From the NCBI GenBank assembly GCA_015067975.1, contig SVLK01000001.1, positions 182,982 through 246,981 on the forward strand: 64,000 nucleotides of DNA, written 5' to 3'. The number at the start of each line of letters is the position of its first letter. Within the stretch, counting starts at the first letter, position 1. Positions 25,863 to 34,554 of the stretch are shown here, piece after piece. A program made the translations under genes and the position numbers. Source of the stretch: Oscillospiraceae bacterium. Lineage in GTDB: Bacteria > Bacillota > Clostridia > Oscillospirales > Oscillospiraceae. The notes below the pieces were generated by a model. The model was not told the DNA's origin and ran no database searches. It was given only the letters and a program-made list of their open reading frames with translations.

Positions 25863-27269
25863 ATGGCAATGAAAAGTTTTGATGAGACTGTAAAGATGAC
25901 GGATGAACAACTCGGTGTAGGACGCAGTTTTGATATAGTTGGCCGCGACTTGCGCATTGGTGACAGAAGAGCCAGACTTTGGGTAGTCAATGGCTATGCA
26001 GCAGATGCTATGATAGAAAGAATGGTTGCTACCTGGATCCCCATTCAAACTTTGAAAACTGTACCGGATTTACAGGCTTTTTTGGAACGATACGTCAGCA
26101 CGGGTGATGCCAAAACGGAAACCGATTGGGATAAAGCGATAACGGCAGTGTTTTCAGGGAAAACGTTACTTGTAATTGAAGGTTATCATGGAGGACTGCT
26201 GCTGGAGGCGAAGCAGTTTCCTCTACGTTCTGTAGAAGAGCCGGATACCAGTAAAGTTCTGCGAGGCAGTCATGATGGATTTGTAGAGAATATTATGAAA
26301 AACGCCGCGTTGCTGCGCCGGAGGATTCGCAGTCCGCAGCTGACCTTGGAGCGGCTGACAGCGGGCGAACGATCGAAAACAGATATTGCCCTGTGTTATA
26401 TGGACGGTGAGGCTGATCCGGCACTGGTGGAGGAACTGCGCCAGAAAATCAACGCGATCGATGTGCGCTCTCTTGCTATGAGTCAAGAGAGCTTGGCGGA
26501 AGCGATTTCTCCCAGACAGTGGTACAGCCCGTTTCCCAAAGTGCGCTATACGGAACGGCCGGATGTAGCGACAGCCTGCTTGATGGAGGGGGATGTGCTG
26601 GTGATGGTGGACAACACGCCGGCGGTGATGATCCTGCCCACCACATTCTTTCGTTTTGCAGAAGAGATCAATGACTACTATTTTCCGCCGCTGGTAGGCA
26701 CTTATTTGCAGATGGTGCGCATAGTGGTATTGGTGATGACGGTATTCATTACGCCGCTGTGGTATCTGCTGGTGAAGGACGCCACGCGGCTGCATGCGGA
26801 TTTGCACTTTCTGCTGATACAAGATGAGTACTATGTTCCGCTGATTGTCCAGCTGTTGCTGGTGGAACTGATCATAGATCTGTTAAAACTGGCGTCGCTG
26901 AATACGCCCAGTGCGCTGAGCAGTTCGTTCAGTATGCTGGGCGCGCTGATACTCGGCGACTTCGCTGTGAAATCTCGCTGGTTGGTACCAGAAGTGCTGG
27001 TGTATATGGCATTCGTAGCCATTGCCAACTACGCTCAGCCCAGTTATGAGATGGGCTACGCTTTTAAGCTTTGCCGCATGGCGCTGCTGGTACTGATATG
27101 GGCACTGGACATTTGGGGGTTTGTGCTTGGTGTTGTGGGAATACTGCTGCTGGTAGGTACGACGAAACCTCTGGTGGGGAAAGGCTACCTGTATCCGTTG
27201 ATCCCATTTAACGCCAAAGATATGAAGGCGCTGCTGCACCGCCGTCCCATCAGTCGAGAAAATACGTGA
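25863..27269 (+). CDS. GerA/SpoVAF family spore germination protein
   Basis: 468 residues from ATG 25863, placed after AAAAGGAGG. The N-terminal soluble half carries VIEGYHGGLLLEAKQFPLRS and SHDGFVENIMKNAALLRRRI, the GerA-family signature. The C-terminal half has about five membrane segments (YLQMVRIVVLVMTVFITPLW, FSMLGALILGDFAV). It would sit in the spore inner membrane. GerA-type receptors need B and C subunits; none is adjacent, so it is either a SpoVAF-type lone subunit linked to dipicolinate release or an orphan A subunit. Forespore expression fits the sigma-G-like promoter. Confidence 0.92.
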   Translation: MAMKSFDETVKMTDEQLGVGRSFDIVGRDLRIGDRRARLWVVNGYAADAMIERMVATWIPIQTLKTVPDLQAFLERYVSTGDAKTETDWDKAITAVFSGKTLLVIEGYHGGLLLEAKQFPLRSVEEPDTSKVLRGSHDGFVENIMKNAALLRRRIRSPQLTLERLTAGERSKTDIALCYMDGEADPALVEELRQKINAIDVRSLAMSQESLAEAISPRQWYSPFPKVRYTERPDVATACLMEGDVLVMVDNTPAVMILPTTFFRFAEEINDYYFPPLVGTYLQMVRIVVLVMTVFITPLWYLLVKDATRLHADLHFLLIQDEYYVPLIVQLLLVELIIDLLKLASLNTPSALSSSFSMLGALILGDFAVKSRWLVPEVLVYMAFVAIANYAQPSYEMGYAFKLCRMALLVLIWALDIWGFVLGVVGILLLVGTTKPLVGKGYLYPLIPFNAKDMKALLHRRPISRENT

Positions 27270-27291
27270 AAAGTGTAATTAATCCGGTAGA

Positions 27292-27328
27292 ACAACGCCG
27301 CTCTGCTTGCCAAGCAGAGCGGCGTTGT
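27292..27328 (+). terminator. Perfect 18-bp hairpin between germination and HAD genes
   Basis: Arms 27292-27309 and 27311-27328 are exact reverse complements; in RNA the innermost pairs would open to form the loop. No T-run follows on either side. It probably acts as a terminator or mRNA end. Confidence 0.6.
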
Positions 27329-27371
27329 GGTATACTTAGGCTGTATTTTTATGAGCAAAGGGGAGAATCCG

Positions 27372-28172
27372 GTGGCAGAACTGAAAGAAAAACGGCTGTT
27401 TTTGCTGGATATGGACGGTACGATTTATTTGAGTGATCGCCTGTTCGACAGAGTGCCGGAGTTTCTCAAATTTGTGAAAGGCATCGGCGGTCGGTGCTTA
27501 TTTTTGACAAACAATTCCTCCCGCGGCGTGGAGGGTTATATAGAAAAAATGCACCGATTTGGCATCGAAACTACCCGGGAGGATTTTCTCACCTCGGTAG
27601 ATGCTACGATTGCTTATTTGAAGCAACAACTGCCGGGAAAAAAGTGTTATGTGTTTGGCACCCACTCTTTCTATAGCCAGCTGCAGGACGCGGAAATTTG
27701 TGTGACTGACCGGTTGGAAGATGATGTTGATGTGCTGCTGTGCGGATTTGATACGGAGCTGACGTTCCAAAAGCTGGAGGACGCTTGTATCTTGCTGCGC
27801 CGCGGCGTGGATTTTGTAGCTACCAATCCCGACTGGGTGTGCCCTACGTGGTACGGCAGTGTACCGGATTGCGGCAGTGTGTGCGAAATGCTCTACCGCG
27901 CCACCGGTAAACGCCCGAAAGTGATCGGTAAACCTCAGCCGGAGATGGTCTATCTGGCGTTGCAGCGCACCGGGTTTACTCCGGAACAAGCAGTGATGGT
28001 GGGCGACCGGCTTTACACCGATATTGCCTGCGGTGTCAACGCCGGGATCGACACCGTGTTCGTGTTGTCCGGTGAAGGGACCCGGGCGGACATCGAAACA
28101 TATCAGGTTTACCCTACATGGGTGATGGATCATATCAGCGAACTATATCGCAAATTGGAGGAAAATGTATGA
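27372..28172 (+). CDS. HAD-IIA (NagD-like) sugar or nucleotide phosphatase
   Basis: 266 residues from GTG 27372, chosen because AAAGGGGAG lies 5-6 bases before it; an in-frame ATG at 27351 has no SD. HAD motifs: LLDMDGTIYL (nucleophile Asp), LFLTNNSSRG, PKVIGKPQPEM (Lys) and VMVGDRLYTDIACGVNAGI. Cytoplasmic phosphatases of this subfamily act on nucleotides, pNPP or glycerol phosphates. The stop overlaps the start of an MFS transporter gene, and a glycerophosphodiesterase gene follows that, so a role in sugar- or glycerol-phosphate turnover is reasonable inference. Confidence 0.92.
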   Translation: MAELKEKRLFLLDMDGTIYLSDRLFDRVPEFLKFVKGIGGRCLFLTNNSSRGVEGYIEKMHRFGIETTREDFLTSVDATIAYLKQQLPGKKCYVFGTHSFYSQLQDAEICVTDRLEDDVDVLLCGFDTELTFQKLEDACILLRRGVDFVATNPDWVCPTWYGSVPDCGSVCEMLYRATGKRPKVIGKPQPEMVYLALQRTGFTPEQAVMVGDRLYTDIACGVNAGIDTVFVLSGEGTRADIETYQVYPTWVMDHISELYRKLEENV

Positions 28173-29728
28173 GACTCAATTATAAGCGGACGATTCTGGT
28201 GGGCTTTGCTTTCTTCCTGATCAGTGCCTTCTGGCAGGCCTATGACAACTCCATTCCTATGATCCTGACCAATAAGTTTGGTATGTCCCAGACTTGGTCG
28301 GGTATCATCATGGCCATGGATAATGTGCTGGCTCTGTTTATGCTGCCGCTGTTTGGCGCTATTTCCGACAAACACAACGGCAAGCGCGGACGCCGTACAC
28401 CTTTTATCGTGGTGGGTACGCTGCTGGCCGCTGTGTCGTTGATTGCGCTGAGCTTTGTGGATAATGCGCAGCTGAAGAACATTTCTGCCGTGTCCCGGAT
28501 CGACGATCCTGCAGCGCTGGAGGTCATCTATGACTCCCAGAAGGATGCGACGCTTCTGACACCGGACGGCGAGAAATTCGTGCTGAGTGAGAAGTTTAGC
28601 GAAGATGAGTTTGCAGCCATTCGCAGCAAGATCCTTGACGCTGAAGGCGCAGAGGCGACTAACCCCGATTATACCGCCTATGTGGTGCCTGCCAGACAGG
28701 CCTATGCCTGGCAGGTAACGGCGGAGAGTCCCACTACACTGATTTTCTTTGTGGGCTTGCTGCTGGTGGTGCTGGTATCTATGGCCACGTTCCGCTCTCC
28801 TGCGGTGGCCTTGATGCCGGATGTGACTATGAAGCCGCTGCGCAGTAAAGCCAATGCCATCATCAACCTGATGGGCAGCGCCGGCGGTATTCTGGTGCTG
28901 GTGCTGGGTATGGTGTTTGCCACATCGGCAGTGCGAAACGCCCTGATGAGCTATACGGCCTACTTTGCCGTGGTGGCAGCCATTATGCTGACAGCACTGG
29001 TGATTTTCCTGTTGTGTGTACATGAAAAAGAATGGGCTGCCCAGATGCGCGCAGACAGCATCAAGTACGGTATTGAAGAGCAGAGCGAAGATGAGGAACA
29101 GGCTGAAAAGCGCGGCCTGACGGCAGAAGAGAAGCGGTCGTTGCTGTTTATCCTGCTGAGTATCGTGCTGTGGTTCTTTGGCTATAACGCCGTGACATCC
29201 AAGTATTCTGTGTATGCCAGCAACATCCTGCATAAGGACTACAACCTGACACTGATCATTGCACAGGGTGCCGCCATTATTTCCTACCTGCCGGTAGGTA
29301 TGGTTGCCTCCAAGGTGGGTCGTAAAAAGACCATTATGGCCGGTGTTATCATGTTGGCAACTGCATTTGGCGTGGCATCTTTCATGCGTGCCGACAGTCC
29401 CTCCATGCTGATGAATGCACTTTTTGCACTGGCTGGTATCGCTTGGGCCACCATTAACGTGAACTCTTTCCCGATGGTGGTGGAGCTTTGCTCCGGCGGT
29501 GATGTGGGTAAATATACCGGCTTTTACTACACGGCTTCCATGGCGGCGCAGGTGGCGACTCCCATGGTTTCCGGATTCCTGATGGACAAGCTGGGTATGA
29601 CGGTGCTCTTCCCCTATGCCACCGTTTTTGTGGCGTTGGCATTTGTGACCATGCGTTTTGTCCGCCACGGTGACAGTAAGCCCGAGGCGAAAAGGGGGCT
29701 GGATGCGCTGGAGGATATGGAGGACTGA
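28169..29728 (+). CDS. MFS transporter with long hydrophilic insertion
   Basis: 519 residues from ATG 28169, overlapping the previous stop (ATGA) after TTGGAGG. MFS features: KRTILVGFAFFLISAFWQAY, the loop-2/3 motif GAISDKHNGKRGRRTPFI, and later VASKVGRKKTIMAGV. About 12 membrane segments. A hydrophilic stretch of roughly 90 residues (~110-200, from NAQLKNISAVSRIDD to AWQVTAESP) sits after the fourth membrane segment, longer than in ordinary MFS proteins. The substrate is unknown, perhaps sugars or glycosides. It is in one operon with the HAD phosphatase and the phosphodiesterase. Confidence 0.9.
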   Translation: MRLNYKRTILVGFAFFLISAFWQAYDNSIPMILTNKFGMSQTWSGIIMAMDNVLALFMLPLFGAISDKHNGKRGRRTPFIVVGTLLAAVSLIALSFVDNAQLKNISAVSRIDDPAALEVIYDSQKDATLLTPDGEKFVLSEKFSEDEFAAIRSKILDAEGAEATNPDYTAYVVPARQAYAWQVTAESPTTLIFFVGLLLVVLVSMATFRSPAVALMPDVTMKPLRSKANAIINLMGSAGGILVLVLGMVFATSAVRNALMSYTAYFAVVAAIMLTALVIFLLCVHEKEWAAQMRADSIKYGIEEQSEDEEQAEKRGLTAEEKRSLLFILLSIVLWFFGYNAVTSKYSVYASNILHKDYNLTLIIAQGAAIISYLPVGMVASKVGRKKTIMAGVIMLATAFGVASFMRADSPSMLMNALFALAGIAWATINVNSFPMVVELCSGGDVGKYTGFYYTASMAAQVATPMVSGFLMDKLGMTVLFPYATVFVALAFVTMRFVRHGDSKPEAKRGLDALEDMED

Positions 29729-29733
29729 GGAAC

Positions 29734-30561
29734 ATGATCGTTTTGGCGATGGTTTTGGCTGCTATTGTTCTGCTGGAACTGTTTTTGCTGGCTTTGCAGT
29801 GCCGCAGAGGGCATCCGCAGTGGAAAACATTGCGCGCCTTTCGTTACGCACACCGCGGGTATCACGATAAGCCACAGACCCCCGAAAACTCCATGGCGGC
29901 ATTCCGCCGCGCCATTGCCAACTTTTATGGTGTAGAACTGGACGTGCACTTGATGCGTGACGGTAACCTGGCGGTAATTCATGATGCCAGCTTGCTGCGT
30001 ACAGCCGGCGTGGATGTGCTGGTGGAGGATTTGACGGCAGAAGAACTGAAACAGTACCGCCTGGAGGGGACGCAGGAGCAGATTCCGCTGTTTTCTGAGG
30101 TGCTGGAGTTGTTTGAAGGAAAGATGCCGCTGATCGTAGAGCTGAAAGCTGAGCGGGGAAATTACAATGAACTGGCTGAGGCGGCTTGCAAAATGTTGGA
30201 TCAGTACCGTGTCAGCTACTGCATCGAGTCGTTTGATCCGCGCTGCCTGATGTGGCTGAAGAAAAACCGGCCGGAGATTTGCCGCGGGCAGCTGTCGCAG
30301 GCATTTTTGCGCCATGGTGATGGCGGCGGACAGAGTAAGCTGACTTTGTTTGTGCTGCAGCATCTGCTGACGAACTTTTTGACCAAACCCGATTTCATTG
30401 CCTATCGCTTTGAGGATCGGAATAACCTGTGCCTGCAGTGGTGCCGTAAGGTGTTTAAGGTGCAGGAGATCAACTGGACCATTACAACAAAAGAGGAGAT
30501 GGAGGCGTCGGAGCAGGCTGGGAATCTGGTGATTTTCGAGCGCTTTGACCCCCGAGGATAA
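29734..30561 (+). CDS. Membrane-anchored glycerophosphodiester phosphodiesterase
   Basis: 275 residues. One N-terminal membrane helix (VLAMVLAAIVLLELFLLALQ) precedes a GDPD domain with YAHRGYHDKPQTPENS (general acid/base His, Glu of the metal site) and VELDVHLMRDGNLAVIHD. It hydrolyses glycerophosphodiesters from phospholipids or teichoic acids to glycerol-3-phosphate, a substrate for the oxidation operon at 8.5-12 kb. It starts 5 bases after the MFS gene and is followed 3 bases later by rsmD. Confidence 0.93.
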   Translation: MIVLAMVLAAIVLLELFLLALQCRRGHPQWKTLRAFRYAHRGYHDKPQTPENSMAAFRRAIANFYGVELDVHLMRDGNLAVIHDASLLRTAGVDVLVEDLTAEELKQYRLEGTQEQIPLFSEVLELFEGKMPLIVELKAERGNYNELAEAACKMLDQYRVSYCIESFDPRCLMWLKKNRPEICRGQLSQAFLRHGDGGGQSKLTLFVLQHLLTNFLTKPDFIAYRFEDRNNLCLQWCRKVFKVQEINWTITTKEEMEASEQAGNLVIFERFDPRG

Positions 30562-30564
30562 ACC

Positions 30565-31116
30565 ATGAGAGTGATTACCGGATCTGCCAGAGGCAGACGA
30601 TTGAAAGAACTGATGGGCACAGATACCCGTCCCACCACGGATAAGGTGAAAGAAGGCCTGTTTTCCATTATCCAGTTTGATATTGAGGGTCGCCGTGTGC
30701 TGGATCTGTTCGCAGGAACCGGCCAGCTGGGCATTGAAGCGCTGAGCCGCGGCGCAGCGGAGGCAGTGTTTGTGGAAAAACGCATGGATGCCGTGAAGCT
30801 GGTACGGGAGAATCTGGAACTGTGCCAGCTGAGCGAAAATGCGAAAGTACATGCTGGCGAAGCGCTGGCCTATTTGCGCAGCGGCGAGAAGTTTGATTTG
30901 ATCTTTTTGGATCCCCCTTACGGCTCGGATCTGCTGGATCAGGCATTGGAGCGCATTGTGACGTTTGACATTTGCCGTGCACATGGTATAATTGTGGCAG
31001 AGAGTGCCGCGGAAAAGGTTTTGTCTCCGGTGGCGGCGCCTTACCGGCTGTATCGGGAATACCGCTATGGCAAAATTAAATTGACGGTGTATCACCGAGA
31101 CGGAAACGAGGTCTGA
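30565..31116 (+). CDS. rsmD: 16S rRNA (guanine966-N2)-methyltransferase
   Basis: 183 residues, full family length. RsmD signature: MRVITGSARGRRL at the N-terminus, PTTDKVKEGLFSI, SAM-binding VLDLFAGTGQLGIEALSRGA and catalytic LIFLDPPYGSDLL. It methylates G966 of 16S rRNA during 30S assembly. The usual neighbour coaD follows after 5 bases. Confidence 0.95.
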   Translation: MRVITGSARGRRLKELMGTDTRPTTDKVKEGLFSIIQFDIEGRRVLDLFAGTGQLGIEALSRGAAEAVFVEKRMDAVKLVRENLELCQLSENAKVHAGEALAYLRSGEKFDLIFLDPPYGSDLLDQALERIVTFDICRAHGIIVAESAAEKVLSPVAAPYRLYREYRYGKIKLTVYHRDGNEV

Positions 31117-31121
31117 GACCC

Positions 31122-31598
31122 ATGAAGATTGCAATCTATCCCGGCAGCTTTGACCCCATCACGCTGGGACATATGGATATCATCCGCCGCGCAGCAGCCT
31201 GCTTTGACAAGGTGTATGTCTGCGTGATGGTGAATGCAGAGAAGAAAAATCCCATGTTTACGGCAGAGGAGCGGTTGGAGTTGATCCGCAAATCTGTGGC
31301 TGGCATTCCCAATGTGGAAGCGGAACTGTGGTGTGGTCTGTTGGCTGACTATGCGGTGGAAAAAGGTTCACGCGTACTGGTGAAGGGCTTGCGCAACGCA
31401 ACAGATTTCGATCAGGAGTATCAAATGGCTGCCATCAATAAGGGGTTGTGTGCGGATCTGGAGACGGTATTTCTGTCCGCCAGTGCACCTTATCAGCACT
31501 TCAGTTCTACCATGATTCGCGAGATGATCCGCTACCGTCAGCCTATGGAAAAGTATGTGCCCGCGCCGGTGGCCGAAGAACTGGCCAAGCGCCGCTAA
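31122..31598 (+). CDS. coaD: Phosphopantetheine adenylyltransferase
   Basis: 158 residues. Nucleotidyltransferase motif YPGSFDPITLGHMDII (HxGH-type site, here TLGH), KGLRNATDFDQEYQMA, and SSTMIREM near the end. It makes dephospho-CoA from 4'-phosphopantetheine and ATP, the fourth step in CoA synthesis. It is cotranscribed with rsmD as in many Firmicutes. Confidence 0.96.
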   Translation: MKIAIYPGSFDPITLGHMDIIRRAAACFDKVYVCVMVNAEKKNPMFTAEERLELIRKSVAGIPNVEAELWCGLLADYAVEKGSRVLVKGLRNATDFDQEYQMAAINKGLCADLETVFLSASAPYQHFSSTMIREMIRYRQPMEKYVPAPVAEELAKRR

Positions 31599-31664
31599 AA
31601 AGAAAAATAATGCGAAGCAGCCAAAGGCTGTCGCGCCTGAAATGAAAGAAAGGAAAGAGCTACC

Positions 31665-32177
31665 ATGGAAGAGAAAGACGTTCAGCGCTTACTGGACATG
31701 CTCTACAGCATGATCGATGAGGCCAAGAGTGCCGCTTTCAGTTCTGACAAATGCATTATCAACCGCGATGAGGCCTTGGACCTGCTGGATGAGATCCGCG
31801 CCAAGCTGCCGCTGGAAGTCAAGAAGGCACAGGAACTGATCCGTGCCCGTGATGAATATGTTGCCGCTGCCAAGAAGGAAGTGGAGAAGATGCTGCGTCA
31901 GGCAGAACTGGATGCTAAAACCATCGTTTCCGAGAGCGAAACCATGCAGCAGGCCCGCGCCAAGAGCAACGACATTATTCGCCGTGCGGAAGAGCGCACC
32001 AAGGAACTGTACCATGTGGCCAACACCTACACCGAGGATGCTCTGCGCCGTACGGAGGAAGCCATTCAGGCTGCGCTGGATGAGGTGAAGGAATCCCGCA
32101 TCCGTTTCCGTGCTGCCTCTGCCGAGAAGATGCAGGCCAATCAGGAACAGCTGCAAGGCAAGCAGAACGGCGAATAA
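31665..32177 (+). CDS. Coiled-coil protein of the rsmD-coaD operon
   Basis: 170 residues, almost all predicted helix and rich in Glu, Lys, Arg and Ala. An N-terminal ~40-residue cap contains INRDEALDLLDEIRAKLP; a long coiled coil follows (AKKEVEKMLRQAELDAKTIV to ~150). It resembles DivIVA-like or V-ATPase E/G-stalk-like helical proteins often found next to coaD in Clostridia and named ATPase without proof. Function unknown; a scaffold at the membrane or septum is one possibility. SD AAAGGAAAG precedes the ATG. Confidence 0.8.
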   Translation: MEEKDVQRLLDMLYSMIDEAKSAAFSSDKCIINRDEALDLLDEIRAKLPLEVKKAQELIRARDEYVAAAKKEVEKMLRQAELDAKTIVSESETMQQARAKSNDIIRRAEERTKELYHVANTYTEDALRRTEEAIQAALDEVKESRIRFRAASAEKMQANQEQLQGKQNGE

Positions 32178-32285
32178 GGGACGGACAAAAATAACGAAAT
32201 TTTCGTCTTTTCTTTGTGCGTTTTGACGGAGCTCTGAAGGGCAGAAAAGACCATTTTTTACCAACAGAATATCTTGTGGCCTTTT

Positions 32286-32325
32286 AAAGAGCCGGAACAC
32301 TATATATAGTGTTCCGGCTCTTTTT
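32286..32325 (+). terminator. Perfect 19-bp bidirectional terminator
   Basis: 32286-32304 and 32305-32323 are exact reverse complements, starting with AAAGAGCC and ending in GGCTCTTT plus two further T. It insulates the coaD operon from the division cluster. Confidence 0.9.
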
Positions 32326-32427
32326 GCGCTTTTTCGACATGGAACAGATGTTTTCCAAATGCGGGAAAAAGATGGAAAAAGCACGAAAAAGGAGGAGAAA
32401 GCGAGAGGTTTGCTGAGAAAAAATTCC

Positions 32428-32456
32428 TTGCAATCGAATCTGAAATGCGGTATACT
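32428..32456 (+). promoter_or_regulatory. Promoter of the mraZ (dcw) cluster
   Basis: TTGCAA (32428-32433), 17-base spacer, TATACT (32451-32456). Transcription would begin near 32463, right at the G-rich repeats. Confidence 0.8.
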
Positions 32457-32466
32457 CAGCACATAG

Positions 32467-32505
32467 GTGGGGGATTGTGGGGATAGTGCCCTCAAAAGTG
32501 GGGGG
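32467..32505 (+). promoter_or_regulatory. Probable MraZ operator boxes
   Basis: TGGGG at 32468, 32478 and 32499, with a degenerate copy (TGCCC) at 32487. The first two are exactly 10 bases apart, as in the TGGGN-N5 repeats known to bind MraZ in E. coli and Mollicutes. They lie just after the -10 element, so MraZ bound there would block initiation. Confidence 0.7.
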
Positions 32506-32561
32506 TAATCCCATGGTTTCCTCTAAAATGACCGCAACAGCGATGCAAGGAGGTGGCAGGA

Positions 32562-32978
32562 GTGACAGGTCAGTATGCACATAATATCGACGCCAAGGGT
32601 CGTCTGTTCATCCCTGCCAAGCTGCGCGAAGAACTGGGCGAGAAGTTCCATGTGACCATCGGACAGGATCACTGCCTGTCGGTGTACTCCGATGAGAGTT
32701 GGAATGCGTTTATGGACAAGCTGAAGGAGCTGTCCTACAGCAAGGTCAAGCAGCTGCGCCCCATGTTCGCTTATGCGGCGGACTGTGAACCTGACGCGCA
32801 GGGACGTATTCTCGTGCCTGCCAAGCTGCGTCAGTATGCATCTTTGGATAAAGAAGTAGTGGTCATCGGCAGCTTTGACCGCGTAGAGATCTGGAACGCC
32901 CGGCGCTGGGCTGAGATGGAAGAGGCCGCCTTTGCCTCCGGTGAGCTGGAGCAGGCAATGGAAGAGATGGGGCTGTAA
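32562..32978 (+). CDS. mraZ: Division/cell wall cluster transcriptional repressor
   Basis: 138 residues from GTG 32562, 8 bases after AAGGAGG; a GTG nine bases upstream overlaps the SD. Two AbrB-like SpoVT/MraZ repeats are visible: GQYAHNIDAKGRLFIPAKLRE and, ~50 residues on, YAADCEPDAQGRILVPAKLRQ. It forms a ring-shaped DNA-binding oligomer that represses its own dcw cluster by binding TGGGN repeats, which are present in the leader. rsmH follows after 3 bases. Confidence 0.96.
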   Translation: MTGQYAHNIDAKGRLFIPAKLREELGEKFHVTIGQDHCLSVYSDESWNAFMDKLKELSYSKVKQLRPMFAYAADCEPDAQGRILVPAKLRQYASLDKEVVVIGSFDRVEIWNARRWAEMEEAAFASGELEQAMEEMGL

Positions 32979-32981
32979 GAG

Positions 32982-33947
32982 ATGGCATTTGACCGTAACG
33001 CAGCCGAGGATCAGTCCTACGGCCACAAACCGGTACTGCTGGACGAATGTCTGGACGCGCTGGCTATCAAACCTGATGGTATTTATCTGGACGGCACACT
33101 GGGACGTGCAGGACACTCGTTGGAAATTGTTAAGCGCTTGAGTGCCGGTGGTCGTCTGATCGGTGTAGACCGCGATGAAACGGCTCTGGAGGCTGCCCGG
33201 CAGCGATTGAGCGAGTATATGGATCGTGTGTCGTTGGTGCACAGCAATTTCAGCCGGATCCATGAAGTTTTGGATGGGTTAGGCATCGACAAGATCGACG
33301 GCATGCTGTTCGATCTGGGCGTATCTTCTCCGCAGCTGGACGATGCGCAGCGCGGCTTTTCCTACATGCAGGATGCGCCGCTGGATATGCGCATGGACCG
33401 CACCGCCTCACTAACAGCATGGGATGTGGTGAATGGCTGGAGCTATGAAGACTTAAGACGGATCCTTTTCGAATACGGCGAGGAGCGCTATGCACCTGTC
33501 ATCGCCAAGCACATCGTGCGTGAACGTGAAGCGCAGCCTATTGAAACAACACTGCAGCTGACGGAACTGATCAAGCGGGCTATGCCCCCTGCAGCACTGC
33601 GGGAAAAACAGCATCCGGCCAAACGCAGTTTTCAGGCAATTCGTATTGCTGTGAACGGAGAACTGGACGAGCTGGAGCCGATGATGGATGCTGCTGCGGA
33701 GCGGCTGAACCGTGGTGGACGGTTGGCAGTGATCACCTTCCATTCGCTGGAGGACAGACTCATCAAAAAAACGATGCAGCGTCTGGCTACCGGCTGCACC
33801 TGCCCACCGGAGTTTCCGGTTTGTGTGTGCGGCAAGCAACCCAAAATGAAATTAATCACCCGCAAGCCTATCGTGTCCACGGCAGCGGAGTTGGAATATA
33901 ACCACCGTGCCCGCAGCGCAAAGCTGCGTGTAGCGGAAAAGGTATAA
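32982..33947 (+). CDS. rsmH: 16S rRNA (cytosine1402-N4)-methyltransferase
   Basis: 321 residues. Signature GHKPVLLDECLDALAI, SAM site YLDGTLGRAGHSLEI, DGMLFDLGVSSPQLD, AFQAIR-like SFQAIRIAVNGELDEL and ITFHSLEDRLIKK. It modifies C1402 in the 30S P site. Standard second gene of the cluster, with a three-base gap after mraZ. Confidence 0.97.
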   Translation: MAFDRNAAEDQSYGHKPVLLDECLDALAIKPDGIYLDGTLGRAGHSLEIVKRLSAGGRLIGVDRDETALEAARQRLSEYMDRVSLVHSNFSRIHEVLDGLGIDKIDGMLFDLGVSSPQLDDAQRGFSYMQDAPLDMRMDRTASLTAWDVVNGWSYEDLRRILFEYGEERYAPVIAKHIVREREAQPIETTLQLTELIKRAMPPAALREKQHPAKRSFQAIRIAVNGELDELEPMMDAAAERLNRGGRLAVITFHSLEDRLIKKTMQRLATGCTCPPEFPVCVCGKQPKMKLITRKPIVSTAAELEYNHRARSAKLRVAEKV

Positions 33948-33979
33948 GGGTATAATTTTTACGAAAGGAGTCTCTGACC

Positions 33980-34531
33980 ATGGCAGAGCGAAAGAGAAAA
34001 CCTACCGGTCCCGTGTACGGCAATCTGGCATATGATCTGGATGCACTGGTCAGAGAACGGGCGCTGGAAGAAGCCGGCCGTATGGAGCCGGAGCGTGAAC
34101 GACGCCGTGAACCGGAAGTGGTACAGCGTCCTCGCCAGCAGGCGGCGGCGCAGCCGAAAGCGCAGGTATCTCCCCTGCTGCTGGGCAGCATTGCTGTGCT
34201 GGCAGCGATGGTGGTGGTTCTGCTGATGGGCCATGTGCACTTGACAGAACTGTCTACTTCTGTAGCGGAAATCAAGAGCGATCTGGATACGCTCAATACT
34301 GAGCATGTGGCGCTGCTGACCAAGTATGAGCAGACCTTTGAGATGGCCAGCGTGAAAGAGGCTGCAGAGGCAGCCGGCATGAGCAAACCCTCTGCCGGAC
34401 AGATCGAGTATGTGGAGCTGGGTGCTCCGGATCAGGCAGTGGTGTATGCTGCCGGCAACGACGGTGTGCTGGACAAGGTATTCGCCTCCGTGGAAGGCGG
34501 TGTGCTGTCGGTGCTGGAATATTTCAGCTGA
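33980..34531 (+). CDS. ftsL: FtsL-like divisome protein
   Basis: 183 residues. A ~55-residue cytoplasmic part rich in Arg, Glu and Gln precedes a single membrane helix (LLLGSIAVLAAMVVVLLMGH) and an external coiled coil (LTELSTSVAEIKSDLDTLNT). This bitopic layout and the position between rsmH and the PBP are those of FtsL, which with FtsQ (DivIB) and DivIC activates FtsWI. The cytoplasmic segment is longer than in most FtsL proteins and the sequence is poorly conserved, so the name rests mainly on context. Confidence 0.8.
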   Translation: MAERKRKPTGPVYGNLAYDLDALVRERALEEAGRMEPERERRREPEVVQRPRQQAAAQPKAQVSPLLLGSIAVLAAMVVVLLMGHVHLTELSTSVAEIKSDLDTLNTEHVALLTKYEQTFEMASVKEAAEAAGMSKPSAGQIEYVELGAPDQAVVYAAGNDGVLDKVFASVEGGVLSVLEYFS

Positions 34532-34554
34532 CAGGTGCCATATAGTGAACATGC

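Larger units (their letters stand above)
32178..32561 (+). other. Intergenic region before the division cluster
   Basis: 384 bases without a gene. It contains the terminator of the coaD operon (32286-32325), the mraZ promoter (32428-32456) and MraZ-box-like G-rich repeats (32467-32505). The first ~100 bases show nothing else recognisable. Confidence 0.7.

Noticed and set aside
28130..31134. Two long minus-strand frames opposite the MFS, phosphodiesterase, rsmD region
   Set aside because: Both cross several recognised plus-strand genes and show only compositionally skewed His/Gln-rich translations.
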